A stretch of DNA of 64,000 nt from an uncultured Paracoccaceae bacterium (GTDB lineage: Bacteria; Pseudomonadota; Alphaproteobacteria; Rhodobacterales; Rhodobacteraceae): assembly GCA_947503935.1 (NCBI GenBank), contig CANNFR010000001.1, forward strand, positions 62,001-126,000, in the 5' to 3' direction. Positions within the stretch are counted from its first letter, which is position 1. Every line of letters starts with the position of its first letter. The position numbers and the translations under genes were made by a program. Positions 36,448 to 45,487 of this stretch are shown here, piece by piece. The notes under the pieces were generated by a model that worked only from the letters and a program-made list of their open reading frames with translations, ran no database searches and was not told the origin of the DNA.

Positions 36448-36476
36448 ATTATATACTTAAAAAGTGTGTGCCTGAA
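36448..36476 (-). promoter_or_regulatory. importer operon promoter
   Basis: On the minus strand TATAAT (36448-36453) is a consensus -10. TTCAGG (36471-36476) lies 17 bases upstream as a poor -35. Operator-like site 2 overlaps the -10 and fills most of the spacer, a position suited to repression. Confidence 0.55.
36451..36467. promoter_or_regulatory. operator-like site 2 of the aryl-CoA regulon
   Basis: ATATACTTAAAAAGTGT contains the perfect inverted repeat ACTT-AAA-AAGT (36455-36465) and matches site 1 (20109-20125) at 13 of 17 positions. Both sites cover the -10 of the two convergent catabolic operons. Confidence 0.6.
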
Positions 36477-36747
36477 ACTTATCAACTTCAAGCTTTTTCT
36501 ACGGTCCAAAGACTGGCAAGGCCCACGAAAAAAGCTTGTGACTGAAAAACTGGCAACGGCACCAGGTGCACAATGCACCATCCAACGGCGATTTCCAGAG
36601 GGCCAGAGATATTTTCGCGGCCAACGCCCTGCAACGCAGCCTGACCGGCCGCCAAAAAGCCGCGGAAGCACCGGTCAGAACCCGTCTGGAATCTCGTGGC
36701 GTTCGCTGGCAATCTGCGGTGCGAAAACCTGTTGAGAGGATGCGCCG

Positions 36748-37701
36748 ATGACCTCAATTCTGACCATCACACTCAACCCCGCCCTTGATCTGGCGACCGA
36801 TACGCCTGAGGTCAGCGCCGGTGAAAAGCTGCGCTGCACCCCCCCGCGCACCGACCCTGGCGGAGGTGGCATCAATGTCGCCCGCGCTGTTAAGCGGCTG
36901 GGGGGCGAGGCCTTCGCCCTGGTCGCCGCCGGAGGCGCGACAGGGGCGCAATTGTTGGCTCTGCTGGCCGAAGAGGGCGTTCTGACCGGATTGCTGGCCG
37001 CGCCGGGCGACACGCGGATCAGTCTTTCCGTGGCCGATACGACGAACGGCGCGCAATATCGCTTTATGCTGCCCGGCCCCTCGTGGACCGAGGCCGATAT
37101 CATCACGTCGCTGAAGATGCTGGGCGGCGCGCTGTCGACCGGGGCCTATTGCGTGCTCAGCGGTAGCCAGCCCCCGGGTCTGACCAATGACGTCCCCGCC
37201 CGGTTTGCCCAGCTTTGCGCCGACCGCGGCGCGCATCTGGTCGTCGATACCGGAGGCGCGCCCCTTGAGGGGTTCATGGCCGAGCCGGGGCCGGGCGCCC
37301 ATGTTTTGCGCATGAACCAGGACGAGGCGCAAACCCTGGCAGGCCACCCGCTGCCCGATGCCACCGATAGCGCGGCCTTTGCCGCCGGGCTGGTCGAACG
37401 CGGCGTGGCGCGGATGGTGATCCTGGCACGTGGCGGTGAAGGCTCGATCCTAGTGGGGGAAGGCCTGCGGCTGGCCTGCGCGGCGCCCAAGGTCAAGATG
37501 GTCAGCCGGGTCGGCGCGGGCGACAGCTTTGTCGCGGGCTTCACCCTGGCACTTGCCAGCGGCCTGTCGCCCGATCAGGCGCTGCGCCGGGGCGTCGCGG
37601 CCTCAAGTGCTGCCGTAATGACCGCAGGCACCGAGCTCTGCTCGGCCGAAGATGCCGAGCGCTTGTTACCCGATTGCGTCCTGACGCCTATTCCGGTGTG
37701 A
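36748..37701 (+). CDS. PfkB-family sugar kinase (1-phosphofructokinase / phosphofructokinase-2 type)
   Basis: 317 residues. It starts ILTITLNPALDLATD, contains DPGGGGINVARAVKRLGG for the sugar site and ends with the catalytic RVGAGDSFVAGFTLALA motif (Asp base). This pattern belongs to the 1-phosphofructokinase/tagatose-6-phosphate kinase branch of the ribokinase superfamily. No fruB or fruA genes flank it, so a phosphofructokinase-2-like role is as likely as FruK. GAGAGG lies seven bases before the ATG. Confidence 0.88.
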   Translation: MTSILTITLNPALDLATDTPEVSAGEKLRCTPPRTDPGGGGINVARAVKRLGGEAFALVAAGGATGAQLLALLAEEGVLTGLLAAPGDTRISLSVADTTNGAQYRFMLPGPSWTEADIITSLKMLGGALSTGAYCVLSGSQPPGLTNDVPARFAQLCADRGAHLVVDTGGAPLEGFMAEPGPGAHVLRMNQDEAQTLAGHPLPDATDSAAFAAGLVERGVARMVILARGGEGSILVGEGLRLACAAPKVKMVSRVGAGDSFVAGFTLALASGLSPDQALRRGVAASSAAVMTAGTELCSAEDAERLLPDCVLTPIPV

Positions 37702-38116
37702 CCGGCCACATGGTGCGCAAGCGCTCCAGCCCAGCCTCGATCAGCTGGCGCAGCACCGCCTGATCGATATCAGCCAGCTTGCGGACCTCAAGACAGGACT
37801 TGCCCATCTTGTGTTTTCCGATCTTCGCCAAGAGATCACCGAAATCCGCGTAGCCGGGCATTATGTAGATCGAAAACCCATGCGCCCGCGGCGCAAAGCC
37901 CGTGGCCAGAAAATCACCCTCGCGCCCGCTGGCATAGCGGTAATGATAGCGCCCATAGCCGATCATCGACGGCCCCCACAGGCGCGGCTGCCAACCGGTC
38001 ACATCCCGAAACAACGCGTCCAAGGCCGCGGCATCGGCCCGCTTCGCGTCGGGCGTGACGTTTGCAAGAAACCCGGCCGGATCGGCCTTGGTCGCAGTGG
38101 TTTTGTTCGTGCTCAT
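37688..38116 (-). CDS. DUF1801 family protein
   Basis: 142 residues, soluble. The family pattern shows in LWGPSMIGYGRYHYRYASGREGDFLATGFAPR (in parts), MPGYADFGDLLAKIGKHKMGKSCLEVRKLADID and the end VLRQLIEAGLERL. Its function is unknown. It is convergent with the pfkB-family gene and their 3' ends overlap by 14 bases. Confidence 0.85.
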   Translation of the reverse strand: MSTNKTTATKADPAGFLANVTPDAKRADAAALDALFRDVTGWQPRLWGPSMIGYGRYHYRYASGREGDFLATGFAPRAHGFSIYIMPGYADFGDLLAKIGKHKMGKSCLEVRKLADIDQAVLRQLIEAGLERLRTMWPVTPE

Positions 38117-38274
38117 ACGGTCCCTCCCTCTCCGTGCTGGACGACACCAACTTTAGAGCGTCGAGATAAGCATAGCATTCGTGCCCGCGACCAGGCCACC
38201 GCCGTCAGAACGCCGACGGGGGGTCAGTGAGGGTAACAGTCGATCATATTCAGTATCCCCGCCTGACTTGGCTG

Positions 38275-40218
38275 CTATCGGGCTTTCAGCTCTTCCGACA
38301 ACCTGATCGGCGCTGTCTGGCCTCTAAGGCGGGCGCGGTAGATGGGGATGCTTTCGGTGACGCGCATCACGTAATTGCGGGTTTCGTTGAAGGGGATCAT
38401 CTCGATCCAGTCGATCACGTCGACATCTTCGGCGGCCGGGTGACCGCGTTCGCTTGCCCAGCGGCGGGGGCGCGAGGGGCCCGCATTATAGCCTGCCGCG
38501 ACCATGACCATGTTGGGCCCGAACTGGTCGATCAGGTTGGCCAGGTAGCCCGCGCCCAGTTGCACGTTATAGGCAGGATCGGTGGTCAGGCGGGCGCGGG
38601 AATACTCAAGGCCAAGTTCCCGGGCCATGTCCTGGGCCGTGGCGGGCATCACCTGCATCAGGCCGCGCGCACCGGCGCTGCTGATCACGGACGGGTTGAA
38701 CTCGCTCTCGCGCCGCGCGATCGAGAGGGCCAACTCGGTCGGCACCCCCAGCTCAACCCCTTCAAGATCGGTGATCGGAAAGTAGGCGCGCGGCAGGATG
38801 ACGTTCTGGCCGGCGGCCTGTTTGGCGATCTTGACCGCGGCGTAGGGTTCGTCGAGCGCCAGGGCAATTTCGGACAATTGCCCCAGTTCCGTGGGGGTCA
38901 GCGCCTCGGCCAGATGCAGCATGAAGCGCGTGAAGAGCAGCCGGTCCTCGGCCTTTTGCAGCAAAAGAGCCGCCTCAAGCACGGATGAGCCCGCGAAGCC
39001 CGCCGTCGCCGGATCGGGGAAAGCCGGGCCGCCCGTGGCCAAGACGCCATCCATCGGCAGGCCCGCCTTTTCGGCGGCCAGAAGGCCATAGAACGAGGTC
39101 TGGTATTCGGCACCGAATTCATAGGCCGCCTTGGCCCCCTCGGCATTGCCCATCGCCTCAAGCGCGCGGCCCTCCCAATATCCGGCGCGGCCCAGGCTGA
39201 TCGGTGTGGCCACAGCGATGCGAAAGACCCGGAAATGGCCCAGCGCGCGGGCGGGATCATCCAAAAGCCGCAGCGCGATGAAGCCCGAGAGCCATTCCAG
39301 ATCGGCGTAGCTGGAGCCTTCGATCAGGAAATGCTGCGAGGCAAGCTGATAGGCCTCTTCGGCCTCGCCCTGGCGCATCAGCCAGCGCGCCAGGATCGCC
39401 CGCCAAGACGCCCAACGGTCGGGCTGGCCCAGCGCTTCGGCCGATGTGCTGCGCTCGAGCGCCAGTTCGATGGCGGTCTCGTTCAAGCCGCGCCGGGCGC
39501 GCCAGTTGAAACGCTCGAAGGCCAGACCGGGGTCATCGGCCAGCGCCTCGGGCACGGCCTCGATCAGCGCATCGACGCCGTTCACCCGCTCCCGCAGGCC
39601 GATACGGGCCTCGGCCAGTTTGGTGTAATCCTCGGACAAAAGCGGCAACATGGCGCGCGCATTGATCGAGGCACCGCGCCACAGCAGTATGTCGAGCCGC
39701 GCTTCGTGATGCGGTTTCAGCAGCTCGCCATATTTGCTGAGCAAGGCTTCCTGATCGGCGCGGCGCAACAGCAGCGTCCGCCAGCCGGCGACCACCATCG
39801 CCTCTGCGTCGCCATTCTGGCCCTTCGCTTCATAGGCCTCGGCCAGGCGCAACAGGCCCCGGCCGGTTTCAGGTTGGCGGGTCTGGAAATAGGCCAGGAC
39901 CGCGTCCGGCGACGCACCGTCGGGGATATTCGCCTCACCCCGCTCGGCCAGCAGAGCAAGCCCCGGCCAATCGGGGCGGCGCTGTAGAAACGCCTGATAA
40001 TCGGCCCAATCGCCAACCCCGTCGCGCAGGCGGTGCCATTCCACCAGATCGACGGCGACCTGCCCCGCCGGCTCGGCCGCGGCCTTGGCGTCGTCCCATT
40101 GGCCAGCCCCCGCGGCCGCCAGCGCCGCCTTCACGGCCACACCGTCAGAGGCAGCATGGCCCGGCGCGAAGGCAAGCATCGCGGCAACAAGGGCAGACAG
40201 AAAGGTAGCGCGGGGCAT
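38275..40218 (-). CDS. soluble lytic murein transglycosylase (Slt-type)
   Basis: 647 residues from the ATG at 40218, which follows GGAG at five bases and starts a signal peptide (MPRATFLSALVAAMLAFAPGHAA). A long superhelical, TPR-like region precedes the SLT domain. The catalytic glutamate is in ARRESEFNPSVISSAGARGLMQVMP (in parts), followed by GYLANLIDQFG and AAGYNAGPSRPRRW. It cleaves peptidoglycan glycan strands to 1,6-anhydro-muropeptides in the periplasm. It is divergent from dapA. Confidence 0.94.
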   Translation of the reverse strand: MPRATFLSALVAAMLAFAPGHAASDGVAVKAALAAAGAGQWDDAKAAAEPAGQVAVDLVEWHRLRDGVGDWADYQAFLQRRPDWPGLALLAERGEANIPDGASPDAVLAYFQTRQPETGRGLLRLAEAYEAKGQNGDAEAMVVAGWRTLLLRRADQEALLSKYGELLKPHHEARLDILLWRGASINARAMLPLLSEDYTKLAEARIGLRERVNGVDALIEAVPEALADDPGLAFERFNWRARRGLNETAIELALERSTSAEALGQPDRWASWRAILARWLMRQGEAEEAYQLASQHFLIEGSSYADLEWLSGFIALRLLDDPARALGHFRVFRIAVATPISLGRAGYWEGRALEAMGNAEGAKAAYEFGAEYQTSFYGLLAAEKAGLPMDGVLATGGPAFPDPATAGFAGSSVLEAALLLQKAEDRLLFTRFMLHLAEALTPTELGQLSEIALALDEPYAAVKIAKQAAGQNVILPRAYFPITDLEGVELGVPTELALSIARRESEFNPSVISSAGARGLMQVMPATAQDMARELGLEYSRARLTTDPAYNVQLGAGYLANLIDQFGPNMVMVAAGYNAGPSRPRRWASERGHPAAEDVDVIDWIEMIPFNETRNYVMRVTESIPIYRARLRGQTAPIRLSEELKAR

Positions 40219-40373
40219 GGCGGCTCCAGCAGGATCGTGGCAAAGGGTCATGGTAGCGCAGGCAGCCCGGGCCGCAACACACAAACTTGGCAATGGCCCG
40301 TGTGGCGGCTAGGGTCCGCGCGCAATCACCGGGGCCGATTCACAGGGCCCTCGCAAGAGAAGGAGGCCGTGTC

Positions 40374-41249
40374 ATGTTCAAAGGGTCGATCCCTGCCCTG
40401 GTCACGCCGTTGAAGAACGGCCAGGTGGACTTTGACACGCTGAAAAAGCTGGTTGAGTGGCATATCGCCGAAGGCAGCCACGGTCTGGCACCGGTGGGAA
40501 CCACGGGCGAAAGCCCGACGCTGAGCCATGAGGAACACGAGGCCGTGGTCGAGGCCGTGGTGGCAACCGTTGCGGGCCGGATACCGGTGATCGCGGGTGC
40601 GGGCTCGAACAACACGATCGAGGCGGTGCGCTTTGCCCAACACGCGGAAAAGGTGGGCGCCGACGGCATTCTGGTCGTCACGCCCTATTACAACAAGCCT
40701 ACCCAGCGCGGCCTGATCGCCCATTACAAGGCGATCCACGAGGCCTGCGCGCTGCCGATCATCATCTACAACATTCCGCCCCGGTCGGTCATCGACATGA
40801 GTCCTGAAACGATGGGCGAGTTGGCCAAGCTGCCCCGCGTGGTGGGGGTGAAGGACGCGACCGGCGACCTCAGCCGCGTGCCCAAGCAGCGCATTACCTG
40901 CGGTGAGGATTTCATCCAGCTCTCGGGCGAGGATGCAACCGCGCTGGGGTTCAACGCCCATGGCGGGCGGGGGTGCATCTCGGTCACCGGCAATGTGGCG
41001 CCCCGGCTTTGCGCCGAGTTTCAGGAGGCGACGCTAGCGGGCGATTACGGCAAGGCGCTGGCCCATCTCGACCGGCTGATGCCGCTGCACATGTCGATCT
41101 TCGTTGAGCCTGGCCTAGCCGGCGCAAAATACGCGATGTCGCGGCTGGGGCTGTGCTCTGACGAGGTCCGCCTGCCCCTGACCGGCCTGATGGACGAGAC
41201 CAAGGCCCAGATCGATGCGGGCCTGCGCCATGCGGGGCTGCTGAACTGA
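40374..41249 (+). CDS. dapA: 4-hydroxy-tetrahydrodipicolinate synthase
   Basis: 291 residues from the ATG at 40374 with a perfect AGGAGG seven bases upstream. Active-site motifs: [26 protein letters not shown] (Tyr) and [14 protein letters not shown] (Schiff-base Lys). It condenses pyruvate with aspartate semialdehyde, the first committed step to lysine and diaminopimelate. The peptidoglycan enzyme Slt lies divergent. Confidence 0.96.
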   Translation: MFKGSIPALVTPLKNGQVDFDTLKKLVEWHIAEGSHGLAPVGTTGESPTLSHEEHEAVVEAVVATVAGRIPVIAGAGSNNTIEAVRFAQHAEKVGADGILVVTPYYNKPTQRGLIAHYKAIHEACALPIIIYNIPPRSVIDMSPETMGELAKLPRVVGVKDATGDLSRVPKQRITCGEDFIQLSGEDATALGFNAHGGRGCISVTGNVAPRLCAEFQEATLAGDYGKALAHLDRLMPLHMSIFVEPGLAGAKYAMSRLGLCSDEVRLPLTGLMDETKAQIDAGLRHAGLLN

Positions 41250-41408
41250 GGGAAAGCCGACCGGGTACCGACTGAAACCCAGGTCGGTGGTGTCAGGCTG
41301 AACCAAGGCGGGCGGCGTTTTCCGAGGGGCAGCGCCGCGCCGCCTGAGTTCAATGCGTTGCACCTGTCTTGAAATCAAAAACCTGAGGCAGATTTTTGGG
41401 ATTTCGCG

Positions 41409-42398
41409 TCAGGTGACTTTCAGAACGATCTTGCCGATATGGTCCGAGCTTTCCATTCTGGTATGGGCCCCGGCGGCGTCATCCAGTGGAAATTCGCTGT
41501 CCATCACAGGCGATACACTGCCAGACGCAAGCAAGGGCCAGACCTGCGCCTCCAATGCCTCGGCGATCCGCGCTTTGGCCAGGTCCGATTGAGGGCGCAG
41601 GGTTGAGCCTGTGATCGTCAGGCGCCGCATCATCACCTCGGCGAAGTTCAGTTCGACCTTCGGCCCGGTCAGAAACGCGATCTGCACCAGGCGGCCGTCA
41701 TCGGCCAGCGCCTTGACGTTGCGCGGCAGGTACGATCCGCCGACCATGTCGAGGATCAGGTTGGCCCCCCCTTCGCCGCGCAGCACCTCAACAAAATCCT
41801 CCTCGCGATAGTTCATCGCCCGCTCGGCACCCAGTGCCATGCAGGCCCCGCATTTCGCCGAAGACCCCGCCGTGGTGAAAACCCGCGCGCCAAAGGCCCG
41901 CGCCAGTTGGATTGCGGTGGTCCCGATCCCGGAAGACCCGCCATGGACCAAAAACCGCTCTCCCGCTTGCAGCGCGCCGCGCATGAACACATTGGTCCAG
42001 ACGGTGAAGAATGTCTCGGGCAGACAGGCCGCTTCACGCAGCTCCATGCCGTTGGGCACCGGCAGAGCATGCGCCGCAGGTGTCACCACGTAGTCCGCAT
42101 ATCCGCCACCGGGTAGAAGCGCGCAGACCTGATCTCCTACCGCCCAGCGGCTGACGCCTTCGCCTAAGGCAACAACCTTGCCCGAGGCCTCAAGCCCCGG
42201 TAAGGGCGAGGCGGTCGGCGGCGGTGCATAGAGCCCGGCGCGTTGCAAGGCGTCCGGGCGGTTCACGCCGGCATAGGCCACGCGGATCAGGATCTGCCCC
42301 GGGCCGGGGCGCGGCACGGGCAGTGTTGCTGGCACCAGAACTTCGGGCCCGCCCGGGGCCGAGATCTGAACCGCGCGCATCGTTTCAGGCAGGCTCAC
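41409..42398 (-). CDS. NAD(P)H:quinone oxidoreductase, zeta-crystallin/PIG3-like
   Basis: 329 residues of the medium-chain dehydrogenase superfamily. Blocks visible are AYAGVNRPDALQRAGLY, PGLEASGKVVALGEGV, the nucleotide-binding VHGGSSGIGTTAIQLARAFGA and LDMVGGSYLPRN. Zinc-binding cysteines of alcohol dehydrogenases are absent, consistent with a quinone reductase. The start overlaps the COQ9-family gene stop (ATGA), so both are coexpressed; a link to quinone metabolism is plausible. Confidence 0.9.
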   Translation of the reverse strand: MSLPETMRAVQISAPGGPEVLVPATLPVPRPGPGQILIRVAYAGVNRPDALQRAGLYAPPPTASPLPGLEASGKVVALGEGVSRWAVGDQVCALLPGGGYADYVVTPAAHALPVPNGMELREAACLPETFFTVWTNVFMRGALQAGERFLVHGGSSGIGTTAIQLARAFGARVFTTAGSSAKCGACMALGAERAMNYREEDFVEVLRGEGGANLILDMVGGSYLPRNVKALADDGRLVQIAFLTGPKVELNFAEVMMRRLTITGSTLRPQSDLAKARIAEALEAQVWPLLASGSVSPVMDSEFPLDDAAGAHTRMESSDHIGKIVLKVT

Positions 42399-43096
42399 CG
42401 GCGAGCGGTCCAGTTGCCCGGCATGCGGATGTCAGGCATGCGCGCCGGTGCCCGCACCTTCGACAAGGCCCAGTTCGGGCCCGCAAGAAGCTGCTTCAAT
42501 ACCGGGTTGTCGTTCACCTGCGCCTTTACCTTCTCGAACTGCATCACATTGTCGATCCGCCGGTCGAGGAAGTCCCATGTCGCTAGGTGGCCAAGGCTGT
42601 CATCGCCCAGCCAAAACAGCACGGTTGAGCCATAGACCGCCGATAGGGTCGCCCGCTTGGTGTACCAGTTGATATCGTCGGAGGTGTCACCAAGCGTGGT
42701 CCAGATCAGATCGGCCGTTCCCCAGATCAGCTTGGCGCCGTCCGCCGCATAAGGCGGCAGAGCAAAAAGCGCGGTACCGCGCCGCACGGCCTCGCGATCT
42801 TCCACCGCTTCCAGGCGGAACCGCACGCCGGCTGCGATCCGGTCGCGAAAGCGCATATCTTGCAGGGGCTCGCTGCGCAGCCGCTGGACCATTGCGGCAT
42901 CGCCGCGCTTGTGAAACGCAATCGCCAGATCGACCGCGCCACGGGGGCACACGGCCTGCGCCAAGGCCGGGTCGGCGCCGGTATCCTCGATAGCCGCGCG
43001 GAAGGTTGCCGGACTCCAGCCATCGAACGGCACATGGGTCAGCGCGGCGTCCAGCAATTGGTCTTTCAGGTCGTCAACGGGCTGATCGGTCATCAA
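42395..43096 (-). CDS. COQ9 family protein (ubiquinone biosynthesis factor)
   Basis: 233 residues. The COQ9 pattern is seen in LLDAALTHVPFDGWSPATFRAAI, an N-terminal TetR-like region, and in WGTADLIWTTLGDTSDDINWYTKRATLSAVYGSTVLFWLGDDS (in parts), followed by TWDFLDRRIDNVMQFEK. COQ9 binds lipid and assists the COQ7 hydroxylase in ubiquinone synthesis. It is divergent from rpsU, a conserved pairing in this group. Confidence 0.93.
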   Translation of the reverse strand: MMTDQPVDDLKDQLLDAALTHVPFDGWSPATFRAAIEDTGADPALAQAVCPRGAVDLAIAFHKRGDAAMVQRLRSEPLQDMRFRDRIAAGVRFRLEAVEDREAVRRGTALFALPPYAADGAKLIWGTADLIWTTLGDTSDDINWYTKRATLSAVYGSTVLFWLGDDSLGHLATWDFLDRRIDNVMQFEKVKAQVNDNPVLKQLLAGPNWALSKVRAPARMPDIRMPGNWTARR

Positions 43097-43118
43097 ACTC
43101 TCCTTGGCATGTCCTTGC

Positions 43119-43147
43119 TAGACAAGGTAGGTGCGCTTTGCTATACG
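43119..43147 (+). promoter_or_regulatory. rpsU promoter
   Basis: TAGACA (43119-43124) and TATACG (43142-43147) are separated by 17 bases. This is a good sigma-70-type promoter 54 bases before the rpsU start. Confidence 0.6.
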
Positions 43148-43200
43148 GCCACTTCCTGCAATCTCTTGCAACTCTAACTTAGGAAGGTGGTGACAACCAC

Positions 43201-43407
43201 ATGCAGGTAAGTGTTCGCGATAACAACGTCGATCAGGCGCTCCGGGCTCTGAAGAAGAAACTTCAGCGCGAAGGTGTTTTCCGTGAGATGAAGCTTAAGC
43301 AGCATTTCGAGAAGCCCTCGGAAAAGCGTGCCCGCGAAAAGGCCGAGGCCATTCGCCGTGCCCGCAAGCTGGCCCGCAAAAAGGCCCAGCGCGAAGGCGC
43401 GCTTTAA
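43201..43407 (+). CDS. rpsU: 30S ribosomal protein S21
   Basis: 68 residues, very basic. It starts [31 protein letters not shown] and continues as an Arg/Lys-rich helix ([29 protein letters not shown]), the classical S21. A strong promoter precedes it and a stem-loop terminator follows, so it is a single-gene unit. Confidence 0.97.
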   Translation: MQVSVRDNNVDQALRALKKKLQREGVFREMKLKQHFEKPSEKRAREKAEAIRRARKLARKKAQREGAL

Positions 43408-43457
43408 GCGCTCTGTAGATGTGCGAACGGGTCGGATCGAGAATTCGACTCAACGTG

Positions 43458-43490
43458 AACCCCCGTGGCGAATGCCCGGGGGTTTGTCGT
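43458..43490 (+). terminator. rho-independent terminator of rpsU
   Basis: AACCCCCG (43458-43465) pairs perfectly with CGGGGGTT (43477-43484) around an 11-base loop. A T-rich run (TTTGTCGTTT, broken by G/C) begins at 43483. Confidence 0.8.
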
Positions 43491-43580
43491 TTGAGGGCAG
43501 TCTTTCGCCGATACCTTTGTGCCCGACTGGCCCGGCAGGTATCGCAATGCTAATCAGCGGCACATTAGAGGAGGCCCGAA

Positions 43581-44036
43581 ATGATCCCCTTGCATCGCCG
43601 CACCCTGCTGGCAGGCGCGCTTTTGACTCTTGCAGCCTGCGGGCGACGGGATGAGCCTTCGCGGGCAAGAAATGCAGACGGTCCGCCGGAAATCAACCAC
43701 CTCATTGCCCAATATGCCGACCTCTACGATGTGCCCGAAGACCTCGTGCACCGTGTGGTTCAGCGCGAAAGCACCTACAACCCTGCCGCCCGCAATGGAC
43801 CCTATTGGGGTCTGATGCAGATCCACCCGCAAACCGCCCGTACCATGGGCCATCGCGGCCCACCCGAGGAATTGCTCGATGCCGAGACCAACCTGCGCTA
43901 CGCGGTCAAGTACCTGCGCGGTGCCTGGCTCGTCTCCGGCGGCGACCGCGACGACGCCGTGATGTGGTACGCGCGCGGCTATTACTATGAGGCTAAACGC
44001 CTTGGGTTGTTGGAAGAAACTGGTCTGCGGGGCTGA
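43581..44036 (+). CDS. lytic transglycosylase, probable lipoprotein
   Basis: 151 residues. The signal sequence ends in a lipobox (LLTLAAC, Cys about residue 20), so a lipid-anchored outer-membrane or periplasmic protein is expected. The SLT domain has RVVQRESTYNPAARNGPYWGLMQIHPQTA, with the catalytic Glu in RES, and then LRYAVKYLRGA and YARGYYY. It would trim peptidoglycan. AGGAGG lies upstream. It is a compact relative of the Slt protein at 38275-40218. Confidence 0.92.
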   Translation: MIPLHRRTLLAGALLTLAACGRRDEPSRARNADGPPEINHLIAQYADLYDVPEDLVHRVVQRESTYNPAARNGPYWGLMQIHPQTARTMGHRGPPEELLDAETNLRYAVKYLRGAWLVSGGDRDDAVMWYARGYYYEAKRLGLLEETGLRG

Positions 44037-44124
44037 GCAGCAGCGGCTCGCCAACTGCTTCGGGCCGCTACCTTACCCGCCCAGTCTTTTCCACTACGCG
44101 AGAGGCTAAACGGAGGGTTTGCAC

Positions 44125-44785
44125 ATGAGGATGGATGGCAAGGTCGTTGTTTGTATCGGTGGCGCTGGCGGCATGGGGCGCGGGGTCGCTCAAGCGGCTT
44201 TGGAACTTGGGGCCGATGTCATTGTGACGTCACGGTCTCAGGCGAAGGCAAATCAGGCGGCCGACCAGCTTGGATGCCGGGGAGAGGCCATCGACATCTA
44301 CGACGGCCAGAGCGGTAGGGCGCTCCAGCTTCAGCGAGACCCCACCCGACGAGGCAGACCGATTCATGCAGGGCAAGGTCTGGGGCACGCACCGCTGTAT
44401 CTGGCACGCTAGGGATCGCATCGATCAGGACGGTTCGATCACTTTGATCACTGGCGGATACTCCCAGGTAATCGACGACAAGGCGGGGCATGTTCATACG
44501 GCCTTCAGGGCGATGGAAGCGATGGCCCAGGTTGCCGCCGTCTCGCTCGCGCCGATCAGATGCAACGTCATCCGCCCCGGCTTCATAGATTCCGACCTCT
44601 GGGCCGACATGACGGATGAAGAGCGTGATGAGCTTCGGCGCTCCGAGAGTAAGAGAACCGTGATCGGCCGGATCGTCGAGCCGATTGAATTGGGCCGTTT
44701 TGCGGTCGCGCTTATGCTGACACCTGTTGTCACGGGGGCGATCATTCCAGTCGACGGAGGGCGCCACCTGTCGGTTGCCAAGTGA
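44125..44785 (+). pseudogene. frameshifted SDR-family oxidoreductase gene
   Basis: The first part (frame of the ATG at 44125) encodes a Rossmann start, GKVVVCIGGAGGMGRGVAQAALELGADVIV (in parts). It runs to about EAIDIYDGQS, after which this frame loses SDR character and stops near 44412. The second part, in a different frame from about 44320, continues FSETPPDEADRFMQGKVWGTH, then GSITLITGGYSQ, CNVIRPGFIDSDLW and VTGAIIPVDGGRHL, ending at 44785. The central segment with the NAG-type motif is missing, so both a frameshift and a short deletion are indicated. No intact Tyr-x3-Lys motif is seen. Confidence 0.8.
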
Positions 44786-44891
44786 GACCGCGCAAGAGCG
44801 ATCAGGACCATAGGCCGGTCCCGGCACGGTGTAGAAAAAGTACCACTCAGCCGACCGACGGCTTGCGCCGCCGCGTAGCAGCCACCCCGCC

Positions 44892-45350
44892 CTACACCGG
44901 CAGTGCGGTCGTTTTGAACACTGTCCTCAGCGCGAAGCTGGAATGCATTTGGGCCACACCCGGCAGGCGCGCCAGGTATTGCCGGTGGATGCGGGCGAAG
45001 TCGTCGGTGTCTTCGGCCACGACCTTCAGGAGGTAATCGGCCGTGCCCGCCATCAGGTGGCATTCCAGCACATCGGGCACGCGGCGCACCTCACGCTCGA
45101 ACGCCTCCAGCACCTCGTCGGCCTGGCCCGAGAGCGTGATCTCGACAAAGACCGTCGTGGGCCGGCCCAACTTGCGGGCATTCAACAGGGCCACGTAATC
45201 GGCGATGTAACCCTCGGCCTCAAGCCGCTGCACCCGGCGGTGACAGGCCGAGGGCGACAGGTTCACCCCTTCGGCCAGTTCGGCATTGGTCATCCGCCCG
45301 CGCTTTTGCAACGCCATCAGAAGCCGGCGATCCGTCGCGTCTATATCCAT
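44892..45350 (-). CDS. Lrp/AsnC family regulator, probably of alanine dehydrogenase
   Basis: 152 residues. Helix-turn-helix MTNAELAEGVNLSPSACHRRVQRLEAEGYI, then a RAM domain with LMAGTADYLLKVVAEDTDDFARI. It starts MDIDATDRRLLMALQKRGR like AldR/BkdR-type proteins. It is divergent from ald across 137 bases, the standard arrangement in which Lrp/AldR activates alanine dehydrogenase in response to alanine. Confidence 0.93.
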   Translation of the reverse strand: MDIDATDRRLLMALQKRGRMTNAELAEGVNLSPSACHRRVQRLEAEGYIADYVALLNARKLGRPTTVFVEITLSGQADEVLEAFEREVRRVPDVLECHLMAGTADYLLKVVAEDTDDFARIHRQYLARLPGVAQMHSSFALRTVFKTTALPV

Positions 45351-45487
45351 ATTGACGCAATATCCTTCGATGAGATCGACACTATGCCGCAGATTCTATC
45401 AAAATATCCGCGCCAGACCACCTGTCTTTTCAATCCTTTCCTCCGCTCCTTGCGCAATACTGGGCGAACAGCAGGAGGACCCCCAAG

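Larger units (their letters stand above)
36391..36747. other. 357-base divergent intergenic region
   Basis: It holds the importer operon promoter and operator at 36448-36476 and the untranslated lead of the pfkB-family gene. Short open frames at 36481-36751 show no recognisable protein features. Confidence 0.6.

Noticed and set aside
36481-36751. Short open frames in the gap before the pfkB-family gene
   Set aside because: No recognisable motif and no ribosome site, and several frames on both strands are open equally.
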